DNA of 34,873 bases from Planctomycetaceae bacterium (GCA_018658605.1 JABHUV010000379.1:1-34873); one strand, 5' to 3'; counted from the stretch's first letter, positions 16,104-25,488 are shown. Notes: generated by a model not told the origin, from the letters alone. A program made the numbers and translations.

Positions 16104-17024
16104 TTGACTCAACAAAAAACCATTGTCGGTATCGGCGAAACGCTATTTGATGTCGTTGGCAAACAGCGTGCGCTGGGCGGAGCGCCATTAAATTTCTGCA
16201 TCATGGTAAATCAACTGTTGCAGCCCCAAGGGTTCGCCACGGCAATCGTATCTGCCGTCGGAATTGACACACACGGTACTTCCGCTCGACGTCATCTAGA
16301 CAGCGCAGCAATTGATACGGTACACCTACAAACACACCCCACCTTAATGACAGGCGAGGCGCGGGTTCACGAGAATATCGATATCGATGCAGAATGCCAT
16401 TTTGAAATTTTAAGTGACGTTGCCTGGGATGATCTCCGTTGGACCTCAGCGCTTCAGGAATTCACTAATCAAGTAAGCTGTGTAGTCTATGGGACACTCG
16501 CACAACGCTCCCCACAGAGCCGCCAAACAATCCACAAATTCCTAGCTGCCTGCCCCCACGCGATTCGCCTTTTCGACGTCAATCTTCGCATTCCACACTA
16601 CGATGAGGAAACAATTCGAAACGCCTGCAATAGCGCAACAATCCTAAAACTCAATTCTCTCGAACTCCCAATCGTATCAGACGCCCTAAACATGCGGCAC
16701 CACATAAATCAATTTGATACCTGTAACGAGTTACTCGATCGATTTTCTCTAAACGCCATCGTCCTGACGGCAAGCGATAAAGGAACGACAATTGTAACCG
16801 CTGACCAAGCCTTCAGTGGCAGCGTTCCCCAAGTCGTTGTACGAAGCAGTGTCGGCGCTGGTGATGCGTGCACGGCAGGCGTCGTAGCGGGACTTATGAT
16901 GAATCTTAAATTGGACAAAGTAGTTGAATTGGCAAACCAATTGGGCGCGCTCGTTGCCAGTAGCGGCGCACCCAATGTCGCCATCCCCTCGGAGCTTATC
17001 GAACCCTATATTCCGACTGTTTGA
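16104..17024 (+). CDS. PfkB-family sugar kinase, fructokinase-like
   Basis: 306 residues from the chosen TTG start. The ribokinase fold is shown by IVGIGETLFDV at the N-terminus, GGAPLNF (25-31) in the sugar-binding region, FDVNLRIPHYDEETI (157-171) and LKLNSLEL in the middle, and the C-terminal signature SVGAGDACTAGV with catalytic D254. FDVNLR with LKLN.xEL is typical of fructokinases, so phosphorylation of fructose with ATP is the best guess. The TTG was preferred because it gives the family's usual short lead before GIGE. An in-frame ATG at 16035 would add 23 residues, unlike the family, and overlap the zincin gene by 28 bp. Confidence 0.88.
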   Translation: MTQQKTIVGIGETLFDVVGKQRALGGAPLNFCIMVNQLLQPQGFATAIVSAVGIDTHGTSARRHLDSAAIDTVHLQTHPTLMTGEARVHENIDIDAECHFEILSDVAWDDLRWTSALQEFTNQVSCVVYGTLAQRSPQSRQTIHKFLAACPHAIRLFDVNLRIPHYDEETIRNACNSATILKLNSLELPIVSDALNMRHHINQFDTCNELLDRFSLNAIVLTASDKGTTIVTADQAFSGSVPQVVVRSSVGAGDACTAGVVAGLMMNLKLDKVVELANQLGALVASSGAPNVAIPSELIEPYIPTV

Positions 17025-17149
17025 GGGACAGCATTATTTACCAATTCGGTTTGCAAACACCCGTCGGTTTTTCAGTTTATTGTGTATCATATAAGTCAAC
17101 GGCACATTTTTGCCTTCGCTTTTAATTTACTATCTAGGACGAATGTCGC

Positions 17150-17683
17150 ATGGCTGAAACAGCGGTTCTTGGTGCAGGTTGTTTTTGGTGCGTTGAGGCT
17201 ATTTTCACGCAACTAAAAGGAGTTCTCGCGATTCGGCCCGGGTACTGTAATGGCATGGGGGAAGACCCCACCTATGAGCAAGTCTGCACTGGAATATCTG
17301 GGCACGCCGAAGTTGTCGAGATTGAATTCGAGCCGCTAACTTTGGCATATAGTCAATTGCTTGAAGTCTTTTTCCATTCTCACGACCCCACCACACTCAA
17401 TCAGCAAGGAAATGATCTAGGAACGCAGTATCGTAGTGGAATCTTTTTTAGTAACGCCCAACAGGAAGCCGTCGCAATTCAAGTGCTGAATTCGACCTCA
17501 CAATCCAAATTATGGCCAAATCCAATAGTAACGGAGATCACACCACTCGCCATCTTTTACCCCGCGGAGCAATATCACCACAGTTATTACGCACAGAATT
17601 CCGCCCAACCCTATTGCTCAACTGTGATTGGACCTAAGCTCGCTAAGTTGCGGACGACCCATTCACACTTACTGAAGGTTTAG
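17150..17683 (+). CDS. msrA: Peptide-methionine (S)-S-oxide reductase
   Basis: 177 residues. MsrA repairs oxidised methionine in proteins using thioredoxin. The catalytic motif GCFWCVE (C11, C14) opens the protein, followed by GYCNGMGEDPTYEQVCTG and the GHAEVVEIEF strand, HSHDPTTLNQQGNDLGTQYRSG spanning residues 77-98, and FYPAEQYHHSYY. C156 (QPYCST) is a candidate resolving cysteine. The protein has no signal peptide, so it is probably cytoplasmic. The ATG at 17150 follows AGGA at about 11 nt. The lipoprotein gene begins 5 bp after its stop, suggesting co-transcription. Confidence 0.96.
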   Translation: MAETAVLGAGCFWCVEAIFTQLKGVLAIRPGYCNGMGEDPTYEQVCTGISGHAEVVEIEFEPLTLAYSQLLEVFFHSHDPTTLNQQGNDLGTQYRSGIFFSNAQQEAVAIQVLNSTSQSKLWPNPIVTEITPLAIFYPAEQYHHSYYAQNSAQPYCSTVIGPKLAKLRTTHSHLLKV

Positions 17684-17688
17684 CTACT

Positions 17689-18357
17689 ATGTTTCGCGTA
17701 GCTTCAATTCTATTCCTCATTATCTTGAGCAATTCCGTAGGGTGTGTAATACCTCAGTTTACCAATCCCCTTTCAAATAAAAGAGATACACTTATCGACA
17801 AACGACTTGTCGGCCACTGGGAGTCGATCGACATCGACAAAAATGGCGTGCAAACTAAAGCCGAACCGGAAGACGCTTTCGGCCAGTATATAGTCGTAGG
17901 GCGACACTCAGAAAAAAAAGACTCGATGATTGTCGCACAAACTAAACTTACATCAGACGGAAGAGTTACTCACGAATCCCGAGTTGGAAAGGCTACCCGA
18001 CTTGATAACGAATACTACCTTGCATGGGAACTACAACCGCAAGAACGTGGTCCCGCTGATCAATCTGTACCGCGCAACACCACATACACCATTACAACCT
18101 ACAGCCTACAGAACAACGACACACTTTTGACAATGATCATGCTCGATCATGACCATATTATTGAAGCCGTTAAAGAGGGCCGTTTACCCGGCGTGATCGC
18201 AGAAGAGGTGAGAATCCGTCAGGGCAAAGAAGAGACAGAAATCCAGAGTGTCGTTATCGAAGCGACCACTGCGGAACTGCGGGAATACTTCACCAAATTT
18301 GCTTCCGTTGCCTTTAATCGTGGCGAACCATCATACTATCGTAAAGTCGTCAAATAA
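17689..18357 (+). CDS. Hypothetical lipoprotein
   Basis: 222 residues, family not recognised. The N-terminus is a lipoprotein signal: a hydrophobic stretch (6-14) and a lipobox-like SVGC with C19 as the acylated residue; the -3 position is Ser instead of the preferred Leu. The mature part has a region beginning LVGHWESIDIDKNG (40-53), reminiscent of small beta-barrel or lipocalin-like secreted domains, then a beta-rich middle and a helical C-terminal end (about 205-216). It starts 5 bp after msrA and would be anchored in the envelope. It converges on the sulfatase with 46 bp between stops. Confidence 0.75.
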   Translation: MFRVASILFLIILSNSVGCVIPQFTNPLSNKRDTLIDKRLVGHWESIDIDKNGVQTKAEPEDAFGQYIVVGRHSEKKDSMIVAQTKLTSDGRVTHESRVGKATRLDNEYYLAWELQPQERGPADQSVPRNTTYTITTYSLQNNDTLLTMIMLDHDHIIEAVKEGRLPGVIAEEVRIRQGKEETEIQSVVIEATTAELREYFTKFASVAFNRGEPSYYRKVVK

Positions 18358-18403
18358 AACAATCGTGAATGGAAATGCTATCCATGTTGATTTGCGAGTT
18401 TGG

Positions 18404-19834
18404 TTAGCCACCGAAGAAATTGCTTTTAAGATCCAATTTATCACCGACATCCTGCTGTAATTCCAAGAGCCTCGCAAATAGTTTCTTTTGAATCGCAAGC
18501 GTACTCTCATCTTCCGCCAAGTCGTGCTGTTCCAGCGGGTCGCTTTCCAAATTATATAACCGAATTTTTTTAATCGTTGGGTACAAAATCATCTTGTACC
18601 CATTCCAGCGTACACTGCGTTGGTTCTGCAAATACGCACCATAGATGCCGTCGTAACACGACACTGACTGATCACCCTTAAGGATCGGCAGAATGCTATT
18701 AAACTCAACGTGCTCTGGTTTTTCCACTTCCGCTAATTCCAATGTCGTCGGCATGATATCTTGTAAATAAATCTCCGTGTCGACTCTAACGCCTTTCTCA
18801 ACTTTAGGGCCGACCACCATAAACGGAACTCGTACACTGTGATCGTACATATTCTGTTTGCCCATCAACCCATGGTGGCCCACGGCGAGTCCATGGTCGG
18901 CCGTGAAGAAGATGAATGTATTCCGTTGCTGTTTGGTCGCGTGAAGATGGTCTAAAATTCGCCCAATCTGATGATCCATGTGTGTGATAATCGCGTAATA
19001 TTCTTGACGATTTACCTTGACTGAATGTTCCGTTCGAGGAAACGGTGCAAGTTTCTCGTCACGTAGACCGCGCCCGGTTGCCGCTGCGGCATTATAGGGA
19101 TATTCCTCAAGGAAATTTGTGGGAACCTCTATGCCGTCTAACGGATAACGATCAACATATTCCTTGGGAGATTGACGTGGGTCGTGTGGCGCGTTGAAGG
19201 CAACATACATGAAGAACGGATTATCATCCTGTTTCGCCTGGTCCAAAAATCCAATTGCGTCGTCAGCAACCACCTCACTCCAATGTTTACCACCGGCCCA
19301 ATAACCGCCCCATTGAGGGTCGTCTGGTAGCCAACGCTTGTCCTTTGGGGTAAGCGGACGATTATATCCCTCGGGGACTTGCTGAGGCATTCCCCCTCTT
19401 ACAGACCCGGTGGTGTCAAACGCTTTTGTTGCGTCAGCGCGGACGTGCCATTTCCCTGACATATAGGTATGATAGCCAGCCTTCTTCATATATTCAGACC
19501 AGAACCGCCCCTCTTGTCGTTCCTTTTCAGTCGCGCTATAGATCGAATTAGCGTGCCAAATAAATCGGCCGGTGTTGAGCATGCAGCGACTTGCCACGCA
19601 TACCGCCCCACTCCAACTTCCCATGTTATAGGCGTGCGTAAATGTAGTACCTTGCGCAACCAACTTATCTAGGTTTGGAGTCTCTATTTCCGTATGACCA
19701 AAAGCCCCGATCGTCTCAAAACATTGGTCGTCAGCAAAAACAAATAGAATATTGGGACGTTCAGCGCCCCAACTGACGACCGCGCTGAATAGCCACAATC
19801 CGAAAATATTTGCCACTTGTATGATAGTTTTCAA
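18404..19834 (-). CDS. Sulfatase with CxASR active-site motif
   Basis: 476 residues from a TTG start at 19834. This start follows AAAGGAG by 7 nt and gives a clean signal peptide (MKTIIQVANIFGLWLFSAVV); a GTG one codon earlier and an ATG at 19876 are alternatives. Metal-binding D35-D36 lie in FADDQ. The formylglycine site is CVASR (C79 to R83) where most sulfatases have Pro at the third position; Ala is tolerated by some maturation enzymes. GKWH is conserved, and TADHGLAVGHHGLMGKQ supplies further active-site residues. It is the last gene of the operon with DUF1501 and DUF1549/1553. Its substrate is unknown, probably a sulfated carbohydrate. Confidence 0.92.
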   Translation of the reverse strand: MKTIIQVANIFGLWLFSAVVSWGAERPNILFVFADDQCFETIGAFGHTEIETPNLDKLVAQGTTFTHAYNMGSWSGAVCVASRCMLNTGRFIWHANSIYSATEKERQEGRFWSEYMKKAGYHTYMSGKWHVRADATKAFDTTGSVRGGMPQQVPEGYNRPLTPKDKRWLPDDPQWGGYWAGGKHWSEVVADDAIGFLDQAKQDDNPFFMYVAFNAPHDPRQSPKEYVDRYPLDGIEVPTNFLEEYPYNAAAATGRGLRDEKLAPFPRTEHSVKVNRQEYYAIITHMDHQIGRILDHLHATKQQRNTFIFFTADHGLAVGHHGLMGKQNMYDHSVRVPFMVVGPKVEKGVRVDTEIYLQDIMPTTLELAEVEKPEHVEFNSILPILKGDQSVSCYDGIYGAYLQNQRSVRWNGYKMILYPTIKKIRLYNLESDPLEQHDLAEDESTLAIQKKLFARLLELQQDVGDKLDLKSNFFGG

Positions 19835-19906
19835 CACACCACTCCTTTGAAATGCTATGACAATAGCGCGCCGCACAGCGACGACTCGCTATATAAGATA
19901 ATGCAA

Positions 19907-21184
19907 CTATGCTAACAAATCTGCGATCGGAGTTCCACCATTAGAAATGGTGAATGGGCGACCAGTAGGCGAGAATATTTCCTCATCGTGTTGCAAACCC
20001 ATTGCCGCAGCAATCGTAGCGTTGAAATCCTGAACACTTACGTTTTGATCCTCAACATAGAATCCATCCTCATCACTCACCCCATAAACTTGACCCGTTT
20101 TAACACCGCCACCAATTAACAATGTCGAGAATGCAGCCGGATGGTGATCGCGACCGGCATTGACATTGATTTTGGGCGTGCGGCCAAACTCTGTTGCTAG
20201 GACAATTAACGTCGATTCGAGGCGACCACGCTGCTTAAGATCTTCGATTAACGAACTCAGGGCATTATCAAGTTCCGCGCCCTTGTTGGTTATTGCGTCG
20301 TTCAAACCGCGATGCATGTCCCAGCCACCCGTGGTAACCTCGACAAATCGAACACCGTTCTCGATCAGGCGACGAGCTAGTAAACACCCTTGACCAAATC
20401 GACTTTTCCCATACTTCTCCTTGACAGATTCTTCCTCTGACGTAATGTCGAACGCTTTGATAGCATCACTCCGCAATAGTCCAACCGCTTCTTTGTACAA
20501 GTCGTCGTAACCGTTAACGTGAGAATTTTCCTGCGCTCGCGAACGAAACCCTTTATCAAACGTTTGAGACAGACCGAGACGTCGACTAAAATGAAAGTCT
20601 TCCAAGTACTTTGGCATTTTGGTGTTTTCCAGCCCCTTGCTGGGGTCACCAATTGGTACTGGCGCGAATTTTGCACCCAAGTAACCCGGACCACCACCTT
20701 TACCGCCGATACTGACACTAGCAGGTAACGCCTGACTGATTCGGCCATCAAGCCGTTGAATCCATGGCCCTAAACCGGGATGGTTCGTAGTAGCAATCTC
20801 ATCATAACTCGTTCTTAGTAGGTATTGTGCGGGTCCGTGTGCCCCCGTTTCCTGAAACATTCCACGAACCACCGCCAATTCATTGGCCATATTCGCTAGC
20901 CTAGGTAGGTGCTGCCCAAATTGAACACCACTTATATTGGTACTAATAGCTTGCGTATCCCCCTGAACGCTACTTCCGGGTTTGGGGTCAAACGTATCAA
21001 GATGGCTCATCGCGCCGGTCATAAACAAGTAGATAATCTGTTTCGCAGGGGCCGTTGCCTTGTTCTTATCGTCATCGATACCCAGCGTAAAGTCATTAAG
21101 CGCCGTCACGCCCAACAGCGAACTAGCCATCTGAGCCATAAATCGTCTACGAGCACGACCATCGAACGTTTTTACATCTGCCAT
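19907..21184 (-). CDS. DUF1501 Tat-exported protein
   Basis: 425 residues from the ATG at 21184. The N-terminus has a twin-arginine signal (GRARRRFMAQMASSLLGVTA), so the protein is exported folded. The body shows DUF1501 blocks: IYLFMTGAMSHLDTFDPKPG, VRGMFQETGAHGPA, FVEVTTGGWDMH, and STLIVLATEFGRTPKIN with the metal-site-like GRDHHPAAFS. The fold is related to alkaline phosphatase/sulfatase-type hydrolases, but no activity is established. An upstream in-frame ATG at 21265 would overlap the DUF1549 gene by 23 bp and bury the Tat motif, so it was not used. DUF1501 partners DUF1549/1553 in many planctomycete gene pairs. Confidence 0.92.
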   Translation of the reverse strand: MADVKTFDGRARRRFMAQMASSLLGVTALNDFTLGIDDDKNKATAPAKQIIYLFMTGAMSHLDTFDPKPGSSVQGDTQAISTNISGVQFGQHLPRLANMANELAVVRGMFQETGAHGPAQYLLRTSYDEIATTNHPGLGPWIQRLDGRISQALPASVSIGGKGGGPGYLGAKFAPVPIGDPSKGLENTKMPKYLEDFHFSRRLGLSQTFDKGFRSRAQENSHVNGYDDLYKEAVGLLRSDAIKAFDITSEEESVKEKYGKSRFGQGCLLARRLIENGVRFVEVTTGGWDMHRGLNDAITNKGAELDNALSSLIEDLKQRGRLESTLIVLATEFGRTPKINVNAGRDHHPAAFSTLLIGGGVKTGQVYGVSDEDGFYVEDQNVSVQDFNATIAAAMGLQHDEEIFSPTGRPFTISNGGTPIADLLA

Positions 21185-21242
21185 TGGTAACCTATCCCTT
21201 AGACTATTTTTCAACACCTTGAACGCGAGAAAATAGCATTTT

Positions 21243-23171
21243 TTATTGTACGTATATAAATTCACGCGTATTCAATAACGCCCAAATTACATTCCCTAAA
21301 CCAGCGGGGCCGTAGTCCCGTACCTCTTTGTAACTGGCCCCCCGTTCTTCCGCAGTCGGCATTCGCCCTAAAATGCTAAGAAAAACCACCGTCAAACGAT
21401 TGGATTCACTCGTGGCCATGACTTCTCGATGTACAACGGAACCGGATTCTAGCATCATATGTGTAATTGGTCCGTTGAAAAGGGCCAACAACTGAGGAAC
21501 CGTGCCTTCAACCGTACTATCCCCAATAATTTCTCGATCACTCTGACCGAATTGCCGTAAAAAATGCGCCGCTGGCAATGGTTGTGGCAACTCGGAAGCC
21601 CGTCGCAACACTAATCCCTGATAACTATGTTTGCGATCATGCGTACGTTTGTCAGCCTCTGCTTTGCTAATATCATCAATTTTCAGGTTGATTTCAAAGA
21701 TTGTCAAACCTGGGTCGGCGTCAATTGCCTTGATATATTCTTTGTCATCAGGGCGCAAATAGTAATCAATATTTTTAAAGGTTAGCGTCAAGACGCTGTC
21801 CCAAATTTGTTCTGCCGTCATCCTCCGTAAAATCGGACCCTCAAAGAAGTAATCGTCTATCGCGTTAACGTCATCATAGGTCACTTGCCGCTGATAAGCT
21901 TCAGTATTGTAAACGACGCGCATGAATTCTTTGATGTCGAAATTCACGCGTTTCATTTCACTCACCAAGACTTCCAACAACTCGGGATTCGAAACATGCG
22001 TGTCATCCATAATATCGTCGACTGGCTCAAACACTCCTCGCCCAAACGCTCGCTTCCACATTCGATTTGCGATAGTCATCGCAAAGCGTGGGTTATTGGT
22101 TGCAGTCATCCAGTGGGCAAAAACGTCGCGGCGATCTGAATCAGGAACCATTTTGGGAATCGAACCGAAAAGAATTTTCGCTGTTACCAATTGACCGGGT
22201 TTGGCATCGTCATAAGCGTAGTCGTGAGGGAATTTAAGTTTGGTAGCAGTTTCATTAACAGTATAACGATTGAAGCGTTCAATCCGACGCATCAGATTTG
22301 CCTCACGAGAACGTTCACCAACCTCGGTAATGGCCGCTTTCATGTTCTTTTGAGCATACGTCGCTCGTGCACCTAACGTTTTAATCCCGGCTTCGAACGC
22401 AGCCAGTTGATAAAATTCCTTCTGTGTCCATTTATCAAATGGATGATCGTGACATTGGGCGCAACCAATGCGAGTGCCTAAGAAAATGCGGATTGTATTA
22501 TTCAAATTATCTAACGGCATGCCAATGTCACGTAACTTATAGCCAGTGGCCGGGCTATGCCATACTTTTCCCTCAGCCGACAACATCTCGCGAACGAACT
22601 TATCATAAGGAATGTTGTCGCGCAAAGACTTCTTCACCCAGTCAGCCCAAGGACGAATGTAAGTGTTACCTGTCGAGCGGTCTACGATTCGCAAAGTGTC
22701 CGCCCAATAGTTATACAAGTGACTTGCGTAACCCGGTTGCCCTAGTAAATAGTCAATCAGAACTTCACGTTTATTAGTCTGTTTAGAAGTTATAAACAGA
22801 TACGCTTCACGTCCTGTTGGAATTGTACCTGTTATATCTAAATATGCCCGGCGAACAAATTGGCCGTCGGTACTAGGTGCGTTTGGTTTAACCCCTTCCG
22901 CAGCCAATTTCTTATCGATAACATTGTCAATCCGAATGGTCGCCAATCGCATTTTCCCTAGCTGCCCCGGATCTACCTTGTCCATCTCAAATGGTAACGC
23001 CAACGGATCTTCCTGATGTGGAAGTTTGGTTTTGATTTCGTTAGCCCGGGGCTTCGCGGGAGCCTTTTTCCGTACTGTTCCGTTGTTGGGCTGAGCGAAC
23101 AGTGACTGGCACAACGGAAGGCACAGAATACCTACTAAAATAAACGCTGCAAAAGATTGTTTTTTAAGCAT
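21243..23171 (-). CDS. DUF1549/DUF1553 exported protein with a single CxxCH motif
   Basis: 642 residues from the ATG at 23171, which gives a typical signal peptide (MLKKQSFAAFILVGILCLPL, cleavage after LFAQ); an in-frame TTG at 23201 adds ten residues that do not resemble a signal. DUF1549 spans about 75-265 and holds C237-x2-C240-H241 (CAQCHDHPF). DUF1553 spans about 350-620. Unlike the other two paralogues here it has no N-terminal cytochrome or Ig-like domain. It heads the operon with DUF1501 and the sulfatase. Covalent haem at the CxxCH is inferred, not shown. Confidence 0.92.
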   Translation of the reverse strand: MLKKQSFAAFILVGILCLPLCQSLFAQPNNGTVRKKAPAKPRANEIKTKLPHQEDPLALPFEMDKVDPGQLGKMRLATIRIDNVIDKKLAAEGVKPNAPSTDGQFVRRAYLDITGTIPTGREAYLFITSKQTNKREVLIDYLLGQPGYASHLYNYWADTLRIVDRSTGNTYIRPWADWVKKSLRDNIPYDKFVREMLSAEGKVWHSPATGYKLRDIGMPLDNLNNTIRIFLGTRIGCAQCHDHPFDKWTQKEFYQLAAFEAGIKTLGARATYAQKNMKAAITEVGERSREANLMRRIERFNRYTVNETATKLKFPHDYAYDDAKPGQLVTAKILFGSIPKMVPDSDRRDVFAHWMTATNNPRFAMTIANRMWKRAFGRGVFEPVDDIMDDTHVSNPELLEVLVSEMKRVNFDIKEFMRVVYNTEAYQRQVTYDDVNAIDDYFFEGPILRRMTAEQIWDSVLTLTFKNIDYYLRPDDKEYIKAIDADPGLTIFEINLKIDDISKAEADKRTHDRKHSYQGLVLRRASELPQPLPAAHFLRQFGQSDREIIGDSTVEGTVPQLLALFNGPITHMMLESGSVVHREVMATSESNRLTVVFLSILGRMPTAEERGASYKEVRDYGPAGLGNVIWALLNTREFIYVQ

Positions 23172-23221
23172 AAATACTCTCACCGACTGTCTAGATATCA
23201 ATTTACAAATGCGAACAACTA

Positions 23222-23250
23222 ATTATTACACTTTACCCTAGTTGTTGCAA
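23222..23250 (-). promoter_or_regulatory. Putative sigma70 promoter of the DUF1549-DUF1501-sulfatase operon
   Basis: On the minus strand TTGCAA (23245-23250) and AATAAT (23222-23227, five of six) are separated by exactly 17 nt, about 50 nt upstream of the ATG at 23171. The -35 matches at four of six positions. Confidence 0.5.
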
Positions 23251-23328
23251 TCTACAAATCACTCCTCCGCTTGAAGTAGACGAAAACAGTCCTCCCCACA
23301 GCTATAAATTATTTTTCGCGGGAAAAGG

Positions 23329-24453
23329 CTACATTGCGCTGTTGAGAAACGTCTGGACGTTTTCAAGTGTCAACGCCTTAGGATTTGTTAACCCGCAATG
23401 ATCCAGTATCGCACTCTCAGCAATACCTACGAGGTCTCCTTCCACCACTCCCATCCCGCCCAGATTAGATGGCAGTCCAAGTTGGTGATTCAAATCCACA
23501 AAGGAATCGGCCAATGCCGCGGAACCAGAACTGATCTTTAAAGTTTCGGCGATCACTTCAAGTTCTACTCGGGCGCTATCTAGGTTAAAGCGAATTGCAT
23601 GTGGTATAAACACTGCGTTGAGCGTCCCGTGATGAAGAACTTTGTGGCGCACAGCACCTAGGGGGTGACTAACCGCATGAATGACACCCAATCCTTTCTG
23701 GAAAGACAACGCACCTTGCATCGCGCACATCATCATCTCTGTTCTCGCCTGAATGTTCTCTCCGTCTTCCACGCCTGCTTTGATGTTCGCCCAACCACGC
23801 CGAAGACCGTCAATTGCGATAGCACCGGCGACGGGATTAAAAACATTACTGCAGTAGGTTTCCAAACAATGTGAAATTGCGTCCATACCCGTTGCTGCCG
23901 TAAGTAGCGGGGGAAGCTCCAAAGTCAACAGTGGATCCACAATCGACCATTTAGGAATGATGTGAGGGCTAATTATAGCCAGTTTGCGACCGCTCGACAT
24001 GCTTATCAATGCACCACGGCCTACTTCCGACCCGGTACCCGCCGTGGTCGGAATAGCAATCAGGGGTGGCGTCGCTGACGTTAACTTTTCCGACCCACCG
24101 TAAATAAAAGCAGCCTCTTCTAACGTGAGGTCATGCGTGGCTAGAATCGCAATTCCTTTAGCCGCATCCATCGGCGAACCACCACCCAACGCGATGATAC
24201 CATCGCATGATTTAGTTCGGTATACTTCAACACCCCGCAATACCGACGACTCCGTGGGATTGGTTTCAATTTCAGAAAACACCGCTGGGTTCCGCATTTC
24301 CAAGCGGTCAACAAATCCCCGTTCTAACAAGCCGCCATCTGTTACCACTAAGGGACGTTGCATGCCGACCCGTTTAATCACTTCAGGGAGGTCTGCCAAT
24401 GCCCCTGCTCCAAACTGAACTTTTGTTAGATAACTAATTGTGGGGTATTGCAT
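23329..24453 (-). CDS. Iron-containing (group III) alcohol dehydrogenase
   Basis: 374 residues, the normal family length. The NAD-binding part has the ALGGGSPMDAAKG motif (88-100) and PTTAGTGSEVG (135-145). The Fe ligands are D191, H195 (GMDAISHCLE), H263 (HAVSHPLGA) and H275 (LHHGTLNA). The enzyme should interconvert an alcohol and an aldehyde with NAD(P); the substrate cannot be read from the sequence. The ATG at 24453 has TTGGAG 6 nt upstream. It is divergent from the OsmC/VOC pair with 90 bp between starts, so the two units may share regulation. Confidence 0.93.
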   Translation of the reverse strand: MQYPTISYLTKVQFGAGALADLPEVIKRVGMQRPLVVTDGGLLERGFVDRLEMRNPAVFSEIETNPTESSVLRGVEVYRTKSCDGIIALGGGSPMDAAKGIAILATHDLTLEEAAFIYGGSEKLTSATPPLIAIPTTAGTGSEVGRGALISMSSGRKLAIISPHIIPKWSIVDPLLTLELPPLLTAATGMDAISHCLETYCSNVFNPVAGAIAIDGLRRGWANIKAGVEDGENIQARTEMMMCAMQGALSFQKGLGVIHAVSHPLGAVRHKVLHHGTLNAVFIPHAIRFNLDSARVELEVIAETLKISSGSAALADSFVDLNHQLGLPSNLGGMGVVEGDLVGIAESAILDHCGLTNPKALTLENVQTFLNSAM

Positions 24454-24543
24454 AAGTCACTCCAAACATGGTACTAAACCAAAGAACCTATTTACAATAT
24501 CATCCCACAATTTGGCTTTAGTTAAAGGGCACCGCAACAACCG

Positions 24544-25053
24544 ATGACTTCAGAATCAATTCGCGAACAGCAAGGCATACTCAAGGAACAATACCGAACC
24601 CAACCCTCGTCGGCTATTCAAACGATGACCGTAACGGGTAACGTATCTCAATCCACATATACAATTAAACTCCCAACACACGCCGGCGAGGTAGAAGCCG
24701 GATTACACACAGCTGCCGGTGGATCCGGAACCCACGCATGTAGCGGTGACATGCTACTAGAGGCATTGGTAGGATGTGCCGGCGTTACTCTCGCAGCAGT
24801 CGCAACGGCCATGCGTATTACTATCAACAAGGCCGATGTTACTGCCACTGGCGAGCTTGATTTCCGGGGTACGTTGGGCGTTGATCCTAATGCATCCGTT
24901 GGCTTCAACAACCTACAACTGCATTTCAACCTGAGTACAGATGCAACACTTGAGTCAGAGGCGAAACTGATTTCGCTTACTGAAAAATACTGCGTTATCT
25001 ATCAAACACTTTCAACACGAAACACTGTCGCAACTTCTACCGAAACGCCGTAA
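24544..25053 (+). CDS. OsmC/Ohr-family protein
   Basis: 169 residues. The family is a set of thiol peroxidases or related proteins. The two redox cysteines are C78 in LVGCAGVTLAAVA and C150 in TEKYCVIYQTL, both in the expected OsmC contexts. In peroxidase members they reduce organic hydroperoxides, but some OsmC-like proteins lack that activity, so substrate is open. No signal peptide. The stop codon TAA is immediately followed by the ATG of the VOC gene, so the two are translated from one message. The first 20-25 residues are an unusual charged extension before the OsmC fold starts. Confidence 0.88.
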   Translation: MTSESIREQQGILKEQYRTQPSSAIQTMTVTGNVSQSTYTIKLPTHAGEVEAGLHTAAGGSGTHACSGDMLLEALVGCAGVTLAAVATAMRITINKADVTATGELDFRGTLGVDPNASVGFNNLQLHFNLSTDATLESEAKLISLTEKYCVIYQTLSTRNTVATSTETP

Positions 25054-25488
25054 ATGGAATCTAAATTACAACTTGCACACCCTGCCGCCGACCTTTGTAT
25101 CGTCTGCAGCGACTTTTCTGCGTCGTTGCAATTTTATCACGAAATACTTGGGTTCGAGGTAGTTCTCGATATCCAAATTCCCGCAGCCGTTGCACTTGGC
25201 GCTGGCCTAGCCCCAGCCGCTTTCCGCCAGATACGCCTCGCCGCGGGGCACACCCGCATCAAACTAATGGAAATTTCAAACCCACCCAATTCTGGAAACA
25301 CAGACTTTAAAGCAGGCGTACGTTGGTTAACCTTTATCATCGAAAACCTTCCCAATACAGTTGAACGAATGAAAACGCAGGGCGTTCAATTCATGGCGGA
25401 ATCTATAAGTGCTCCAGATGCGGCTCATGTGATTTGTGCGATAGACCCTGATGGATTACTAATCGAACTAGTGCAAATCGATCCGTAA
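25054..25488 (+). CDS. VOC/glyoxalase-like protein
   Basis: 144 residues forming two beta-alpha-beta-beta-beta modules. The first module has ADLCIVCSDFSASLQFYHEI followed by LGFEVV, a typical vicinal-oxygen-chelate start; the second begins near RWLTFIIENL and ends DPDGLLIELVQ, where E138 is in the usual metal-ligand position. Members include glyoxalases, extradiol dioxygenases and antibiotic-binding proteins; there is too little here to choose. The ATG abuts the OsmC stop with no gap. The pairing with an OsmC protein suggests detoxification of reactive carbonyls or peroxides. Confidence 0.85.
   Translation: MESKLQLAHPAADLCIVCSDFSASLQFYHEILGFEVVLDIQIPAAVALGAGLAPAAFRQIRLAAGHTRIKLMEISNPPNSGNTDFKAGVRWLTFIIENLPNTVERMKTQGVQFMAESISAPDAAHVICAIDPDGLLIELVQIDP

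Noticed and set aside
23309..23326. TTTTC/GAAAA hairpin after the alcohol dehydrogenase stop
   Set aside because: The stem is only 5 bp and AT-rich, and no clean U-tract follows; too weak to call a terminator.
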